64,000 bases of DNA from Struthidea cinerea (GCA_013397865.1 VZTI01005313.1:233318-297317); one strand, 5' to 3'. Positions 1 to 15,100 are shown, counted from the first letter of the stretch. The notes: generated by a model from the letters alone, not told the origin. Numbers and translations: made by a program.

Positions 1-132
1 CTGAAGCAAATAACACAGAAACAGATACAGGCTCATTGGGGGAAAAAAAATTGACCTGTCTCTGAGGTGACTAAAGGGGAATAATGGTGATTTTGCGCCG
101 GGCTCGGCCGCCTGCTTCCGCCCCAACCAGCA
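1..132 (+). other. CNOT1: CNOT1 5' UTR (end of leader)
   Basis: The sequence directly before the ATG at 133 becomes GC-rich from about 90 and reads as leader. I see no pyrimidine tract plus AG acceptor in it, so the exon probably continues upstream of the window; the AG at 29-30 is the only weak acceptor candidate. It contains an upstream start codon, annotated separately. Confidence 0.6.
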
Positions 133-143
133 ATGAATCTTGA
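84..143 (+). promoter_or_regulatory. Upstream ORF overlapping the CNOT1 start
   Basis: An ATG at 84-86 in strong context (A at -3, G at +4) opens 19 codons and stops with TGA at 141-143. It is out of frame with, and overlaps, the CNOT1 ATG at 133. Ribosomes that start here would bypass the main start, so this could reduce CNOT1 translation. It is functional only if the transcript includes this segment. Confidence 0.6.
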
Positions 144-3100
144 CTCGCTCTCGCTGGCCTTGTCTCAAATCAGCTACCTGGTGGACAATTTAACCAAGAA
201 AAACTACCGAGCCAGCCAGCAGGAAATACAGCATGTAAGTAAAGTGATAGAGTGCTACAAAATAAATTTTGGAAAGAGAACTGGAGTTTCTCTTCTCGTT
301 TGAGTTTGTACTCTGTGGTGCTCTTGTGTATGTTACTCTTTGCTGTTTTCTGTGGTGTTGGGAATTGCAGGGTGTGTCTGATAGTCCTGCTGGTTCATCT
401 GCCAAGTCATGGAATACAGCTCAGAGCTGAGACCAGTATTAACTTTGTAGTTGAATATCAGGATTAACTGCCGCTTCTGAAGGGCGGTATGCAAAGCTTT
501 CCTAACTCCTCCTCCAGGTTAAATCTTTCCACTTTTGGACATTCAGTAGAGCACTGATTGGGAAGGGAAGGAAAACATATATATTCAGTGTTCAGATTTG
601 TTGTAATTTACCTCTGAATGCTCTCTCCTCCCTTGATAGAAATTTTTTTCTTCTTTTCATTCAGTGACTCATGGCTTGATGGTGAAGCCAAGCTGACTGT
701 CTTGGCCCTCAGTTTTCAGAAGGCAGGCAGAGTAACTGCATGTTGAGACCCAAATATCTGTGATCTGGGCAAGAATTCTGGTTTAAGTGACCTTTTTAAA
801 AATAGCTCTGACTTGCAGGGTGGACTGAAAAGCATTATCTGCAGAGGAGTGCTTAGGAGGAAGTGAATGCTACTGAGCTAGTTTTAGAAACTGGTTTAGT
901 TCAGTTCCCAGCAGACAGCTGGGCCACTTAATGTTGGGGTTTTTTCCTGCAGCAGTGCAATCCTGCAGCGATTTGAATCAGATTAGAAGGCCAGAAGGCA
1001 TAAGCAGTGAGTTTCTGTAACATTTGATGTCATTAAAAGTGCATTCATTGCTTATCTTGAGGTGAGAGGAGAGTGATTTCAGCATTATTGGCTGCTTTAA
1101 ATGTAAGATGGAATAGGTCTCTTGTAACTTTTGTAACTTTACCGTGTTTTTGCAAGTTCAGTACTCCAGGGGCTCATTTGGGATCATGCTGTCCTTTTGA
1201 TCACTGTTAGTTTCAACAGATGGTTTTTGCAGCAAGGTGTGTCTGAAGCATGACTTGATTTGGGAGAAGATATGGTTAATCTGCCATTCAGTTGGAGCAT
1301 AGCTCTCTAAAACAGGGACAGATTGTTCCTTACCCTTCAGCCAGGCCTCTTATCCTCACTGTGATGAGAGACTGGAACCTGGTCTGTGGAAATGGTTTGT
1401 GTATGGTTATAAAACAGATCTAGAATTTCAAGACTAAATTCCTAAAAATCTTAATCCATTGTTGTCTTTTTTTTTTTCTTTTAATTTTATTTTCCTGATA
1501 TTGCTTTACTTTTGTGGTTGCTAGTACAATATTTCCTTAGTTGAAGAGAACGTGTGCATGCTGTAGCTCTGTCTCGTGGTATACTGCTTGGGGTAAATTT
1601 TTGGATGATTCATTCAATTTTACAAAGGTTCCATCTAAGCATGTAGATTTGTGGGAATTCATACTTGGAGTTGTTCTTTTCACAACTGACCAAAACTACA
1701 CTTATATTTAGATACATCACTTGAGTGTAACAGTGGCAAAGCTTGAGGTACTAATTTCTGTTTAAATGTGCTATCAGTAGTCATTTAACATAGCTAATGC
1801 TTAAAAAATAGAATATATGTTTAAAAAAATCCAAAATATATTATGCATTTGTCAGACACAAATTCTACACCATGGCTTCCTCTGAAGTGAGTTTTTGTGG
1901 TCTCCTTTTCCTAAAGTGGTAAGGAGAGCCTGGTTGGAGAGGGGGAATGGGCTTTGTAGACGAGTTTAACTAGGAAAGCAAAACTTTTTGAATCTAGAAA
2001 AACAGTTATATTTTGTCTAATCCTGTGTTTGCCCAAACACGTTGCCTGATAAATCCAAATACATGTGGGTCAAGCTTTATCCTAAATCACGGACTGGTTG
2101 ATGTTGGAAGGGAGCTGTGGAAGTCATCTGGTCCAACCTCCTGCTCAAGCAGTCACTTAGAGTGGGTTGCCCAGGAATATGTCTGGGCAGCTTTTGAGTA
2201 CCAGCATGGATGAAGACTCCACAACCTTTCTGGGCAGCGTCTGTCAGTGCTTGGTCACCCTTGCAGTAAAAAAATAGTCTTTTGATCTTATTTTGTGGCT
2301 GGATACACTGTCACATAAATGTGTATCAAGGCTGCCAATACAAAGGTTTTTTTCAGCTCTTTCTTCAGGAAAGCTAGCAATTCTCATTCCCTTTTTCCTG
2401 GAAGAGCTTTTTTGTGAATGTAGTTAGATTTGAAAGAGGATACGCTGCACTTTTAGCCTTCTCTTACCTTCTTTCCCATATGTTAAGTTTTCAAATCATT
2501 GTCCTTTGGAAGATACCTCAGTGAAAGGAAGCAATCTACTACTGATGCAGAAGAGTTGTGTGGATGGCTTTAATATGTACGGTTTTCTTTGGCATTTGTT
2601 TGATGAATTCATCTTGGTCACAGGACCAGGCAGTTCTTTAGGAAATTGATCCAGCTTTATGTCAGTCTTGTTACCACATCCAAATCTTCATATTTGTTTT
2701 GGATTGCCTAAACAAACTGCCTGTTTTCTGAAGCCTGAGCTTCAAAATTTACTGGTAGTAGAATTTACTGTCAATTCGGGTTTGCTGCCTTTTGCACCAA
2801 TCTGAGCATCTTCCTGGTCTTGGGGTATGGCTGCCTTCAAAGGCAGAGCTGTCACCGCAGCTGGGCTGTTTACTCTGGACTGACATACCACAGGCATGTA
2901 TATTATAGCCTCTGGTCAAGAAGCAGAGCTAGATCAGACTTGGAAGTTTCTTTCCAGCAGAACAAAACTTGGCAGCCGCTGGAATAAGCAGGTTCTGAGG
3001 GAAAGGGAGGCGTAGTGTCAGATAACAGTAGAAAAATTGAGATGAAAACAGTCAAACATCAGAGCCTGAGCAGACAGAGCCTAAAGCAGCCCTGTTTGTC

Positions 3101-6100
3101 TCTTTGCACAAAGAAACTGCTGGCAAACAAGGACATTCATGACGGGTGAAGCAGTGGGCTAGGTGGAGGCAGTCAGACCAGAGGCAGAGCTGCAGGTTTG
3201 TGCTAGCACATTTGTGTCTCTCCTGCAGCTAGAAAAGGGGAAGCCGTGGGAAAAGTATTGCCAGATGTCAGAAAAAACTTCCGGTATAATATTCCCTTAT
3301 GTCTTGAAAGACTCTGGAGCAGTAGCAGTCAGGTCAGTCATGGCCAGGAGACAGTGCAGAAGCTGCCTGCAAGATCAGTGAAGATGCTTTATGATGGCTT
3401 GTCTTTTGGAGAAATTCTTGCTGTACAGGCATTGCACAGGTGCTGTCCCATGGCTGTGTTCTTGCAGAGTTAGGCACTGCAGCTGTGGGAAAAAGATGGG
3501 GAAAGATGAGGCCGTGGTACTGTGTGGAGTTTGGGCTGCTTTGGTGGCAGAATCCTTAGGGTGACTTGAAAACCCCTTTTTACTTAGCTTTTTAAGGATA
3601 CCACCCTTGAAATGCGTGGCTTCTGTGTCAGTGACTTGTGTCTAGGTTCTCTTTGTTTACACATTTATTTGCAAATGGGATTAATGGCGTGGTTTCTAGG
3701 ATACTGATTAAAAGGAACATTTATGTCAGTTTTGTGGAAATTGTAGATGATTTAGCTACTCGAAGTACTGCTGTATCCATGGTACTAGACCCAGGTCTTG
3801 CTCTGTAATGACTGTTTGCTACTAAGCTGTTTTTTTGATACTTTTTTCCAGATTGTGAATAGGCACGGTCCCGAGGCAGACAGGCATTTACTACGCTGTC
3901 TATTCTCGCACGTGGATTTCAGTGGCGATGGTAAAAGCAGTGGCAAAGATTTTCATCAGGTACGGTTTACACCAGCACATCTGTTTATTAGTTTTGATTG
4001 TTAAAAGTCTGCAGTGGGATTTGATTCAGGTCAAGCACATAGGCAGGTTAGAAGCAGTAGCTTCAAATGAACTTCTTTGCTGGTTATATGGCTTTTCAAC
4101 TGCAAGAGCTTTTTGCCAATCCTCAAGTCAAAAGATACATTGTTGATATCTGACTTACAATCTCTTGAACTCAAAAAAACCAAGTTGCATCAGTACAAAT
4201 GCTCTTTTTACCACACGCAGTGCTGTAGTTTGAAAGCCTTTCTGTGTATTTTAACAGTTTGTCCACATCCACTAACTGACACTTGTGGTGCTATGTCTAT
4301 TGGCGGGAGTGTTTTCATCCTTAAACAATTTTGCCACAGGCTTTTTAGCTCATAACCATGAATCAAATACTCTTAGGTTGTCCATTGCAATGTGTGAGGA
4401 TGTTTACAGAAAGCAAAACATTGCAAGTATGATGGAGAATGTTTCATCACTTTGTCAGTCTTAAAAGCAAAGCAGACCTGAAGAAAGCTTGAATGAAAAG
4501 AAGCTAGTTGATGTTAGTGAGAATTTGGGTGCTTACATAAGTACTTTATCTTTCGGTTTTTCTGCACACATGGACAGTAGTTTATTTTTATTGTGCTGTT
4601 ACAAAACTGTGAGTCTTCAAGTTACCTTGTTCTTTTCAGACTCAATTTCTGATCCAGGAGTGTGCGTCGCTGATTACAAAACCAAACTTTATCTCGACGC
4701 TGTCGTACGCCATTGACAATCCCTTGCACTATCAGAAGGTTTGTATGCTTGAAGAGGATCCCAGTGTCAGAAACTGCACTGAATTGGTCTCTAGGAAACT
4801 AGCTGGTTTTCTCTTGTTTGTAGTAAACAAGAGAAACAAGTTTCCCTTGTTGTAGTAAAATCTTCAAAAACTGAGCTTGCCTGGTTGGAGTGGGGGGGTT
4901 TTTTGTTAACTAAGCAAGTTAGTCAATCACTCAGAATGACTGCAAACTTAATTTTAATACTTTATCTAATGTTCGTACTTTATGGCTTGTTTGTTGCACC
5001 AGAACCAAAATAAATCAGTGCTCCTGTTTCTTTCAATATGAAAGCCATGATAGTGGTTTAATAGTGGCATATATGGAAGAAGCTTTTAGATTAGATGTAT
5101 CCAAAAGTATTTGAAAAGTTGTTTAGCCATAGAAGCTTTGTGTTAACCTGCAGCAGAATAGTTACTAATATTCCAAGCTTGCAAATAGACTCTAGATAGT
5201 CTAACACATTGCAAAGGAGACTAATCCCAAAACAGCTTTCATGTTACTCTTCTTACCTGTTTCAGAGTCTAAAGCCTTCACCTCATTTATTTGCCCAATT
5301 GAGTAAAGTCATCAAATTAAGTAAAGTTCAAGAGGTAGGTAACACTTATTTCAAAAATATTTTCTTTTTTTTTTTTTTTTAATTTCTTTTTTTTACTTAG
5401 CTAGTTAGAAAGGATGAGGTCGCCTTACTATGATGTTTGTTTTTGTTTGTAGGTAATTTTTGGTCTGGCTTTACTGAACTCTTTCAGCTCAGATCTGCGA
5501 GGTTTTGGTAAGTTTTCTGAAGTACTGCAGCAAAGACAGCCTTTTTCAGCAATGGGCTTTCTAGATGGGTAGATGGGTGCCTGCCTGACCTGACCTTGCA
5601 ATTAGTGGTGCCATTGGGAGGGGCAATAGATAACACAGTCGTCTTGTATGAAGTTGAAGGACTGTTTCATGAATGACTTGCTTGATAATGAATCAAATTC
5701 GGATATTGTGATATCTTAACTTGTAGTTGTCCATTAATAGTTGAGTTCTCAGGTATGAGATTTCTGTTTAAATCTGAACTGTTGTGGCTTGTGGTAAACA
5801 AACTCGAATTAAGAGAATGGTACCTAGCTAAATGAATCTCATATTAAAACAGAATCCCAGGTTTTGACTCTAACCTCTTCTGTTTCCAAAAGCTGCCCAG
5901 TTTATCAAACAGAAACTCCCGGATCTTTTGCGCTCTTACATTGACGCGGACGTCAGTGGAAATCAAGAAGGTGGCTTCCAAGATATTGCAATAGAGGTCC
6001 TGCACCTTCTCCTCTCCCATCTCCTCTTTGGGCAGAAGGGAGCCTTTGGGGTAGGACAGGAGCAGATCGACGCTTTCCTCAAAACATTACGTAGAGGTAA

Positions 6101-9100
6101 GTGGTGCTGCTCAAGAAGCCTGACCAGATGCAGATTTTGAGATTGATTTTCATGACTTGCTGTCAGTGCAGAGTGCTGAAGTGGTTGGGAGCTTGCTGAC
6201 TTAGAACTCGATAAATTTTGGTAGTTCTAAACTGACGGTAAAGTATCACTGTTCTGGTATTAGGTCCTGATTTGCTGTTTTGCTTTCGAAGAGCAGTAAT
6301 GTGGTCTCATGTTTTTGAAAAGTTGTGATACATAAACATTGAGTAAGGGATATTCAAGTCTGTGTTTGCTTGTATGGGATGGTATTTGTGGATTTAACTA
6401 AAGCAGCTCAGTGCACTGTAGTTGAAAACGCCCTTACAGAGTAAGGAACATACATTGCCGTTTCATACAGGTGCATTTTAAGCACTGTTTTATTATAATA
6501 GATGCAGATCCATGACAAAACACGAGTACAGTGAGGGAGGTGCTTCTGAGTTAAACTCTGGTTCATTTCCTGAAAGCTACCATCTTAGTTTGTTCCTTTC
6601 CAAACCAGTGTTCGCTGTAAACCTGTCACACTAGGGAGGATTTGAACTCAAGATGATAATTGAATTTAACTTGACCCACTTCTTGGTTCTGCACAGACCT
6701 AGAGGAAGCTACCCTTCATACAAAAGCAAAATACTTGTTCTAATTGTTTAAATGTAACTTCTTAGTCCATACTTATTTTAATAAAGATTAGCGTATTAGC
6801 TTGTGTAATTCCTGACACTTTGCTTTGGGAAATTGGGAACTCTTCTCTGAATGGCCCTGGAGGGTATGGAGATGTTATGTGTCATCTTAAAGACTATGCT
6901 GTCTCAGGAGGACCCACCCACAAGTTGTCTTTGCGGCTCTCCACTGTGAGCAGAACTCTCACCCACAGATCTGATCCTCCGTTACTTGTCTCTGTTAAAC
7001 TTTGCCTCCCAGGAAGGAAAAAAGGAGTATTTACTCTTTCCATGGCCAAGTGCCTGGCTTACATTTGCTATATTTCTTAGACTCAGTAGCAGATCCTTTG
7101 TTTCCTAATATTTCCTGAGTTGGAGGAGCAGCTTTTGCTGGACTGCTGTATTGTTTCCTGCTCTGTGCTTTTTTTGGATGACCGCTGTTAGTAACAGTCT
7201 AGTTCTAAAGTTACACCAGCACAGCTGCTGGCCTTTTGGGCAGCTGCAGAACTGCAGTGAACCTGCATGAACCTAGTCTAGTCTACATTATTTTTCTTTT
7301 GGAGTATCCCAGTGCCAGTAGAGAACTGAGAGTGGGATGGAGGGATGCTACATCAGTGCCCTCTTGATTTCTGCAGCAGCAGGCCAACTCTAGCACAGCA
7401 GTGGAATAATTTTGAATAGTCTTTCAACATGCAACTGGTGTTCTGGGTGTTTTGACACTTTTTTGTTACTCTTGCCTTTAGATTTTCCCCAGGAGCGTTG
7501 CCCTGTGGTGCTTGCACCACTTCTATACCCTGAAAAACGGGACATTCTAATGGACAGGATCCTGCCTGATTCTGGAGGGATAGCCAAAACCATGATGGAG
7601 AGTTCTCTGGCAGATTTCATGCAAGAAGTTGGCTATGGCTTTTGTGCAAGGTTTGTAGGAAATGTAATTGTCAAGCATGTAATATTGGGTGGTGGTGGTT
7701 TTCTTTCTTGTTTCTTGAGACAAAGGGTAAAGAACACTTTAATTACTAAAATAACTAGGATCTCATCGAGTATTAGGAGGTCGTTTATTTGGATTCCTGT
7801 TGTATTTTGCTTTCTTCTAATGCGTATTACATGTCTGTGGACACTGTATAGAATTTTGTTATGGGAAGAAGTGCTACATAAAAGGATTCACATTCCTTGT
7901 GAAGGTTTCATAAGAATTTGACTATCACTCTTTTTTGAGTAAAAATGAAAGTGTCTGGGTAGACATAAATTCCAGCTAAATCCTACTAGAGTTTTGGAAG
8001 AACTTTGCTCTTGTGCCAGGCTCCTCTTAGCTCACTGTCCACATCACGTAGGTTATAGAAGAACCGAAGATGATCTTGCTTCAACAGAAAGCAGCAACTT
8101 TCTGTTTATACTGGATTTTGATCAGTGTGATACTGATCAAATGACTGCTAATTGAGATTATTTGTAGCTGTAGACTCGAATTATCATAGTCAAAGGCTAT
8201 AGTATCTTGACAGTTGCACCAGTTTTTGCCTGCTTAGGCTGATTTTGGTAAAAAACTGACTGTATTAAACTCATCCTGGGTTTGTGTGTATTTTGGTAGG
8301 GATACATAGCCCATATCCTCAGCAGTGTTCCACGCTCTTACTCCCTACCCCAGTCTGAAACATTAGAGGGGCAGCTCTGGACTTGCTGGAGCCAGGTGAA
8401 ACATGCTGTTGTCTGTAGAGGTGTGTGGGTTTATGGGGAGTCATGTCAGCAGGACTAAAATTCTTTGCTTACAGCACCTAGCACAAGTACCTCATTATAT
8501 GGGCTGCTTGTTTATAGACATGTGTGAATTGGAGTGGTTACTAGGAAAGTGAAAGGAGAAACTAGACTTGAGTCAGAAGCTGTCTATTGAAGAGTTAATT
8601 TGAATACGTTAAAGGTTTATTTCAAGTGTGCAGCTGGTTTTAAAGGGGGCCTTAGCTCTCAGAATGAAGCTAACCTGCTTTTCGTAAGAAGCATAAGGTA
8701 GAATTAAATGATTCTGTGTTTAAAGAGAAAGACTATTGATTACTTTGGGGAGGTGATGAAGTCTCAAAGGTATTAACATGAGTTTCTGTTTAAACCAAGA
8801 AGTAAAAACACTGTGTGTTGGAAGATACTGAATTATTTCCTTTGTTAACACATGCCTGTTAATAAAACAGTTTATATACTCATGCTATATAAATCTTTCT
8901 GGCCTAGTTATGAAGTGTTCACAAAATGGAAAAAAAAAATTGTAAAAAAAGCCTTCAGTTCTAAAGTTGAAACTCGGGCATCTGCTCATTGTTTTCTCTC
9001 TTGGCTCCTGGGAGGTTTTTGCTGGTGCCCTCTGCTCAGGGATGCCATGGCTTGTATCAGGCTGAAAGGAAAACATTCAGAGCTTACCTTTGAACAGTGC

Positions 9101-12100
9101 AGGTCAGCATTTTGAAACATGCATTCTCAAGGCCTTTGTTTTGCTTTCAGGTAGCAGAAAACTTGAGTCTTTGAAGCTCTGTGTCACAGGTCAATAGTGG
9201 AAGTGCTTTTAACCAAGAAGAGTGCTAAACCTACCCTGTGCTTTTGCTTTGACAGAGCACAGTCTGTGAAACATCTCTGTGACATCCCTGTCACTTCAGT
9301 ACATGTGGCTTTGAACTGGAAACGTGGCACACTGTATTTCATGGAAATAATTGCACAGATTGTCTACTGAATTTTTCTTCTTGATTGTCCTGGAATTTTG
9401 TTGTGTTGGATCATTTGACTAACTTGACTGGAGTCTTACATTGTGCTGCAGTGAAACCTGCTTTCCTATAAGATCTCTCTGTTTTCTTGCATCTTAGTGT
9501 GGAAGAATGTCGCAACATAATCATGCAGTTTGGTGTTCGGGAAGTCACGGCTGCCCAGGTTGCCAGGGTTTTGGGGATGATGGCTCGAACTCATTCAGGA
9601 TTGACGGACGGTATTCCATTACAAGTGAGTGGCCTGTTGTGCTGCAGGTTATATTTTAGCTGAAGAAGGAGTTACAATGCTGGTCTCCAGGAATTTAACA
9701 ATTGCTTATATTATTCAATACTTGTACTTCTGATTGTTCTGCTGTAAATGTCTGTAATACTTTCGTGAATGAAAGATTCTCAGAAATGTTAAACTGATGC
9801 CGTTGCTAGTCTCAACTTCTGTTTATACCTTTCTAGTGCAGGGAGTTCTGTAGCCAGTGGTTGCCGAGACTGCTTTATTTTTTACTAGTGTTTGATTCAG
9901 TGTATTTGACTTGCAGTCTATTTCGGCTCCTGGCAGTGGGATTTGGAGTGATGGCAAAGATAAGAGTGATGGAAGCCAAGCCCATACCTGGAATGTGGAG
10001 GTCTTGATTGATGTTCTTAAAGAGCTGGTAAGTCTTGAGAGCATCTTGGTCTTTTATGTGGAGAAAGCAGGGCATGTCTCGGTATGATTGTAAACATTTT
10101 TAAGCTCCCAACAGCCTGAATAACTTTGAATCTCTGTAATGTAACTGTACTTAAATGCTTGGGGTTTTTTTTCCTCATGAACAAGAAAATTTTGAGGATT
10201 TCTGGGAAATAGAAGCTACTTGAATGAGTAACCTGGATGCAGTTTGAGGTTCATTCCACACTGCTCTCATGTACTCCAGCATGTGTTCTCTGAGGGTTTT
10301 TGTGTTTCAGTGTATTTCTGACAGTGGAAAGTTTTGTGCATCAGGCACAGAACAGATTGTTTTGGAAAACATCTTACTGTAGGCATTAGTGATGAAAATG
10401 AAAGTATTTTTATAACTACTCATTCCAAAACTCTAGTTTATTGCTTCTTAGGTATGATGACACTATAGAAATAGGAAAGGTTTTCCACCGCTGTATAAGC
10501 AGAGATTTTTGTAATGTACTCAGTTAAACATGAGTACCATTTCCTTTGCTTGCCTTATACTGGATTTTTCCTGTATGTTCCTTCTAATGTATGCAGAAGT
10601 CACTGTTTTGTTTTTCTAAAACTTGGGCCGTAAAATAGCTTTGTCTCTGGTGCTCACCTGTGTCTGAAAAGAGTGGTCTGTGTTCCATCATGGCCACAGT
10701 TCCCTCCAAGCTCCCTCATCAGTATTGTTTCACACTGTTCCTGAAGATACAGTAGGTGCTTTACAGGGACTTGGAGTTTCTTTTGCAAAAGGAGGAGCAA
10801 GTTCTGCTTGCCAGCAGGTCAGAGCCTTCTGCCTTTTTTTAGAGGGTGTGAAAGCCTAGAAAAGGAATAAGTTAGTATGCTAAGAAAGGAGCTGTATGTT
10901 TGGGGTTTTTAAAGACTTGTTAATGAAATGTTTGGAGGGATAGACAGCTACTGTAGTGATGGGGAAGTGCAGTTTCACAGGGTAGTTTAAAACATTAACT
11001 TGCATTGAATTCTCACAGCTACATAAATACGTCTCTTTTTAAAACAAAACTCTTGCTTTCAACTGAAAGTTGGGTGGGTGTTAAGCTGGATACAATACTG
11101 ATGAAGAGGGGTTCTTTCACAACAGTACTGAAGATTGTAATGTGCGAGGCTGACAACCCTTGTTTGTCTGGTTGCAGAACCCTAGCCTGGACTTCAAAGT
11201 AGTAACGTATGAATTGGACCATCCAGGATTTCAGATTCGTGATAGCAAGGGCCTGCATATTGTAGTCTTTGGCATCCAGAGAGGACTGGGCATGGAGGTT
11301 TTTCCAGTTAATGCCATATACAGACCTTGGAAGCATGCAGAGGGGCAGGTATGTTTACCAACATGTTTGCTCTGTCTGTAGAATATTTGCAAAGTTCGTG
11401 AATTTCTTGAATGATAGATGGAGATTAGTAGTGTGAATGTTTAGATAATCCACATTTGAGACCTTGGCCTGTAAGGCCCAAGCTTCAAGTGTGTTACAGA
11501 AGTACAGTGTGTAATTGACTGCATTGTGTGGGACATGGTTACTTGCTGTGCACTGTGACCATACCTTTGACCTCAGCAGAGTTCTGGTGTGTAGTGCAGC
11601 TCAGCATAGAACTGCTGCTGCATGGCAGTGCTCTGAGGTGCTTACCTGGTTACACAAAAAGGCCACAGCTTTGTGCAAACGAGTACCCTCAGCATGCCTG
11701 TAATCCATCATTCTCAAATTCTAGAAGTGTGAGGTTCAGTCTTGCATAGAACACACAGTGAAGCCTGGCTCATCCCTGCTGCTTAGTTGATTTGTATCAT
11801 TGTCAAAAATGTGGCACTTGAGAAAGCAGGAGGACCCTGAAACTAATATCTAAACTACTTTTGACATCTTTTTTTACTCCAGCTCTCCTTCATCCAACAT
11901 TCCCTCATAAACCCTGACATCTTCTGTTTTGCTGACTACCCTTGCCATACTGTTGCCACAGACATCCTGAAAGCACCACCAGAGGATGACAATCGAGAAA
12001 TTGCTACATGGTAATAAACCTGCTCTCAACTGCTTTTCATACAGAGAGTTAGAGTAAGATAACTTGTCTGGTCAAAGGTGGCTTTATTTTCATGCAGCCA

Positions 12101-15100
12101 GATTTACTATAGCTGTGTACATAGCAGTAGATCAGCCATTAGTATTTGTGACGTGTTTGATTGGTGAAACTATTCACTGTGTCAGAACTTCCTGTGTACT
12201 TCCATAATACCTTGCTTTTGTTGGAGTCTTTGGCTTGTTTGGAGAGTTTCTGCTGATGTGTTTTGGCATATCCTGCAAGCTGAAACGAGGGGATAGAGAA
12301 GGTGGTTTGAAATTTAAATCTCTTTCCCAGGATGATATTAGAGAAACTTGCTCTACTTGTATGAAAGAAGTCCTAAAATTTAATTAGTAAATGTATGTGG
12401 CTGTTGGGGAGTTATTGCATAAAGCTGACTGGTGTGACTTTCTGAGCTGACCTTTACACCCCTTTTTGGTATAGCCATGTACCTTACTTCAGTAAAGATA
12501 TTTGCTGCTTTTTCAATTATATGACCCAGAATAGGGAATTGAGGGATGAGGAATACAAGCAAATTGGCAATGCTCAGTTGTCTGTAAGGCAAGCAAAACA
12601 GGTAGAGTATCTTCACTAACTTTCACAAGTGGGGACTTTGAGGTGTTTTGAAAAGTGTATTCCATTTCTGGAAGTACATTTCAAGTTAAATTATCCAAGT
12701 GTCCCACCTCAAGCTGAGTTTCTTCAACATCAGCTTTCAGTTCTTTCTCCTCCCTAACAGAATCAGGAGCTCTTAAGCTCTTCAGTTATTTTTCATGGTT
12801 TCTCGCAGACTTAATTGTACATGGTAAGAGCTGCAGTGTCAGGGTGTTTGCAGTGGGTGTTGCTTTGTATGTCCTTAGAGTTGTTGCTATAAAATACTGG
12901 AATCCAGGATCCTGTAAACTTGCTGCTTGGTACCTTTGTGGGGGTTGTCTATTTGTTTTTCCTTCTCTTTTGTTAGGAAGAGCCTGGATTTGATAGAGTC
13001 TCTGTTACGATTGGCGGAAGTGGGGCAGTATGAACAGGTTAAGCAGCTCTTCAGTTTTCCTATCAAGCATTGCCCAGATATGCTGGTATTGGCCTTATTG
13101 CAGATCAACACCTCCTGGCATACCTTGCGCCATGAACTCATCTCCACGCTCATGCCAATTTTCCTTGGCAACCATCCCAACTCAGCCATCATTTTGCACT
13201 ATGCATGGCATGGACAGGTAAGTAGTTTGCTCCTGTAACTTGCAAGCTGGTTAAATGGATTGAACAGTTACAACAACAATGTTTGTATTGGTTTATGAAC
13301 TGGTCAGTTTAAAACCCAAGAGGTAAATGATCCATAGTTTATGCAGAGTAATGGGATGTCTCTTCCCTGACTTGAAGCAAACTGTTACAGTTTGGTTTTC
13401 AATAATATCCACTGAGATCTTATTCCTGGAAAAGTAGAGAGATCCAAGTTAAGTTTGACTTTTTTAAACCTTTAGCTTTAAACAAAGTTGACCACAGTTT
13501 TATTAAAAAAAAAAAAAAGGAATGCAAAACCAAACAACCCAACAAAAGAAACTGCCAAAAACCTCACAACAGCATCACCCACCCTGCCCCCTCAACTCTC
13601 AGCCTCTCACACGTTTAAAGTGTAAAAACCTGAAGTAGTGAGAGGTGAAAAGGTTTAAACCAAAATAGTCTCCTTTGTACTTGCCAAAAAGATGAAGGCT
13701 GTTCTAGGCATAAAGAAACTACCTGCACCGTAAGTTTTCAGAGTCTGGGTGTTTTCTGAAAACTTGGGACTGGCTGCTGACCTTTTTCAAGGAGAGCCTC
13801 CATGTAGAGATATGGTAGGTGTGTATGCAAATCCCGTACTTCTAATGGATGTTTTGTTTGGTGTGGCCTTCATCATTGTGTGCGCTGGTAGTTAAACAAA
13901 GAGAAGTCACAAGAAATTTAAAGCAGAGGAAGCCTCTGGGGTTGGAGGGAATCTGTTTTAGCAAACATGTTTCCTTGTTTATCTAGAGTAGAGTTAATGG
14001 AAAGAAGCTTGACCTCCGAGGTCATGCTATGAATGTTTTATATTTTCCTGATGGAAGTCTTTAAATTGAAGGATGGAGGGGTAGGAGTGAAGTACTTTTT
14101 GCATGAGGTCCTGAAATGGCAGAAAAGGCAATTTTTCCACAGGGTAGATCTCAGATCAGAGCACTGAAGAATGATTGCTATGGGACATGGAGCCATTCCA
14201 TGACATAAGGGTGTTTTACTTTTCCTTTAAACAAAACCCTTGCTGCCATAAAAATCTTACTTGTGTTGTAGTTTAAAATTGCCCCTCTATGAGCAAAGAT
14301 CTAGATACCATGTTTTCCTTTTTAAGACGTGATACTGAATTTTCACTTCAGGACATCATGTCAGGTGTAACATTTTGTAAATGTTTGTGTAGTCTAAAAG
14401 CAATTCATCTACAATAGAGAGGAATTGGTCCTGGACCTTGGTAGGAAAGAGTTGGGGATGTACGTACCTACCATTTGCAGTCGTGCTACATCCTTTACTT
14501 GTAGCTCCTGGATAGTTTATTTTTGCATAGGAAGAGCTCAAATCAGAAGCAAGTTCTGAAGCTGAAGGGTAAATATGTTTGTATGTTAAGCTTTTTAGTT
14601 GTGAAATACCCTGTTTAATGTTCACATAATTGATCCTATTCCTACAATCATGAAGTACAATCCTAATTTAATTCTCCTCAGGGTCAGTCTCCTTCAATTC
14701 GTCAGCTTATCATGCATGCCATGGCAGAATGGTACATGAGAGGGGAGCAGTATGACCAGGCAAAATTGTCACGTATTCTTGATGTGGCGCAAGACTTGAA
14801 GGTGAGTTTTGCAAAATACTGCCATTGTTTTGTGTCTGGTGTCTTATGCAGACCTGCTTATCTTTTAACGAAGGCTAGGCTTAACTTAGACTAATTTAGT
14901 AAGGATTACATTGTTTAAGCATGTCTGAATTCATCTGTGGCTGCTGTCCCTCATCTTAAAAAAAAAAAAAGCCTGTGTTCCTGCGACTTAAAGTACTTTT
15001 CAGCTGAGTTGTGGTATCTGACTGCAGATGCTTCCAGCCTGTCCTGTTGTGAGCCCAAGACATTTTACTTGGAATTTGCAGTGGGGTTGGTTATCGTGGC

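Noticed and set aside
11019..11336. 105-codon antisense frame over CNOT1 exon 10
   Set aside because: It mirrors conserved coding sequence on the opposite strand; no independent support.
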